NCBI RefSeq assembly: GCF_014145325.1
Contig: NZ_JACHTF010000003.1
Coordinates: 124,001-188,000 of the forward strand
Source of the DNA: Marilutibacter spongiae
Lineage (GTDB): Bacteria; Pseudomonadota; Gammaproteobacteria; Xanthomonadales; Xanthomonadaceae
Direction of reading: 5' to 3'
DNA: 64,000 nucleotides
Each line of letters starts with the position of its first letter. Within the stretch, counting starts at the first letter, position 1. Positions 63,456 to 64,000 of this stretch are shown here, piece after piece. The translations under genes and the position numbers were made by a program. The notes beneath the pieces are model-generated. The model saw nothing but the letters and a program-made list of their open reading frames with translations. It did no database searches and was not told where the DNA came from.

Positions 63456-64000
63456 ATGCCGCACGCGCTCGACAATCCCGTCTGGGCTTCACTGGCCAGC
63501 CTGCATGCCGGCCTGGCGCGTCGCGGCGCGGGCCTGGCGGCCTACCCGGCGGCGATCGCTCCGTTCGCGGCGGTCGAGTCCCCCGACACCGATGCGACCG
63601 GCCTGGAGGCGCTGGTCGACCCAGGCCAGTCCGTCCTCTTCGTGGGGCCGGCGCCGACGCTGCCCCCGCAATGGACGTCGACGCCGCCAGTGGCGATCGC
63701 GCAGATGACGCTCGAGCATCCGCTGGACATGCCGCCAGGTCCCGAAGTGAGGGCCCTGGGCACGGCCGATGGTGCGGACGTCCTTGAGCTCGTCGCGCGC
63801 GTCTACCCGCATTACTTCCGTCCGCGCACGATGGACATGGGGCGCTACTTCGGCATTCGCGTCGATGGCGTCCTGGCGGCGATCGCCGGCGAGCGCATGG
63901 GCTTCCCCGGCCACCGCGAGCTGAGCGCCATCTGCACCGACCCGGGGTTCCTCGGTCGTGGCCTGGCGCGGCGCCTCATGGCCCACCTGGCCAACGACAT
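63456..64000 (+). CDS. GNAT-family (FR47-like) acetyltransferase, 3'-truncated
   Basis: 181 codons are open to the end of the window with no stop. The N-terminal half (MPHALDNPVWASLASLHAGL, AYPAAIAPFAAVE) is followed by an acetyltransferase core: VARVYPHYFRPRTM, YFGIRVDGVLAAIAGERM and the acetyl-CoA loop TDPGFLGRGLARRLM. It acetylates an amine of an unknown substrate. ATG 63456 opens the frame, on the opposite strand from the GIY-YIG gene. Confidence 0.8.
   Translation, partial: MPHALDNPVWASLASLHAGLARRGAGLAAYPAAIAPFAAVESPDTDATGLEALVDPGQSVLFVGPAPTLPPQWTSTPPVAIAQMTLEHPLDMPPGPEVRALGTADGADVLELVARVYPHYFRPRTMDMGRYFGIRVDGVLAAIAGERMGFPGHRELSAICTDPGFLGRGLARRLMAHLAND

Overview
High-GC (about 70% by eye) chromosomal DNA from a gammaproteobacterium, most likely the Xanthomonadaceae/Lysobacteraceae (Lysobacter, Luteimonas or a relative). 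The grounds are the gene order folC-dedD-cvpA-purF, an S46 dipeptidyl-peptidase, small exported proteins of xanthomonad type, a ThX-like protein with a Lys/Ala tail, a formimidoylglutamate-deiminase (hutF) histidine route, and several promoters whose -10 box lies just before the start codon. No phage, insertion sequence, CRISPR array, rRNA or tRNA was seen; the window looks like stable core and accessory chromosome.

Layout. 1-3.6 kb: propionate (2-methylcitrate) genes prpE (cut by the window edge), prpB, prpC. 3.7-8 kb: a two-TM potassium channel, a GST, a SleB-like cell-wall hydrolase and 2,4-dienoyl-CoA reductase fadH. 8.5-11 kb: two tandem OmpA-type porins whose 3' 510 bp are almost identical. 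11.2-13 kb: two small exported proteins with a shared C-terminal domain flank a pseudouridine synthase. 13-16.3 kb: threonine degradation (kbl, tdh). 16.3-22 kb: a large CadC-like winged-helix/TPR regulator diverging from an S46 peptidase. 22-24.7 kb: serA overlapping a phosphoglycerate-mutase-type phosphatase. 25-32.8 kb: folC, double-SPOR dedD, cvpA, purF, a DUF455 ferritin-like gene, lpxH, gltX. 32.8-38.4 kb: an Ntn (choloylglycine) hydrolase, then a zinc locus: zur, a membrane-anchored protein of unknown function, a DUF2938 membrane protein, a histidine-rich TonB receptor and a MerC-like membrane protein, with a near-perfect Zur-type palindrome in the receptor/MerC divergent promoter. 38.6-39.7 kb: a ThX-like gene followed by about 900 bp of interspersed repeats.

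39.7-43.8 kb: histidine catabolism hutI (overlapping a ClC channel gene) and hutF; hutU lies apart at 55.9 kb next to a TetR gene. 43.9-47.6 kb: a lipoprotein-like serine hydrolase translationally coupled to a LytS-type kinase and a LytTR regulator. 47.7-49.8 kb: alkylation repair (ogt with an Ada/AlkA fusion). 49.8-54 kb: an NPP-type phosphodiesterase, an NTF2-like protein, a ThuA lipoprotein, small exported proteins and a tautomerase. 54-64 kb: AraC and TetR regulators, hutU, a second serine hydrolase diverging from an ArsR regulator, a cupin-DUF2867 fusion, an MFS transporter, yjdM, a GIY-YIG protein and a GNAT cut by the right edge.

The most interesting parts are the putative Zur-controlled zinc-uptake locus (receptor plus DUF2938, MerC and an unknown anchored protein), the ArsR-controlled cupin-DUF2867 gene with two strong palindromes in its divergent promoter, the paired exported-domain family around 12 kb, and the recently homogenised ompA pair. 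All family assignments were made by eye from the translated sequence, without database searches.
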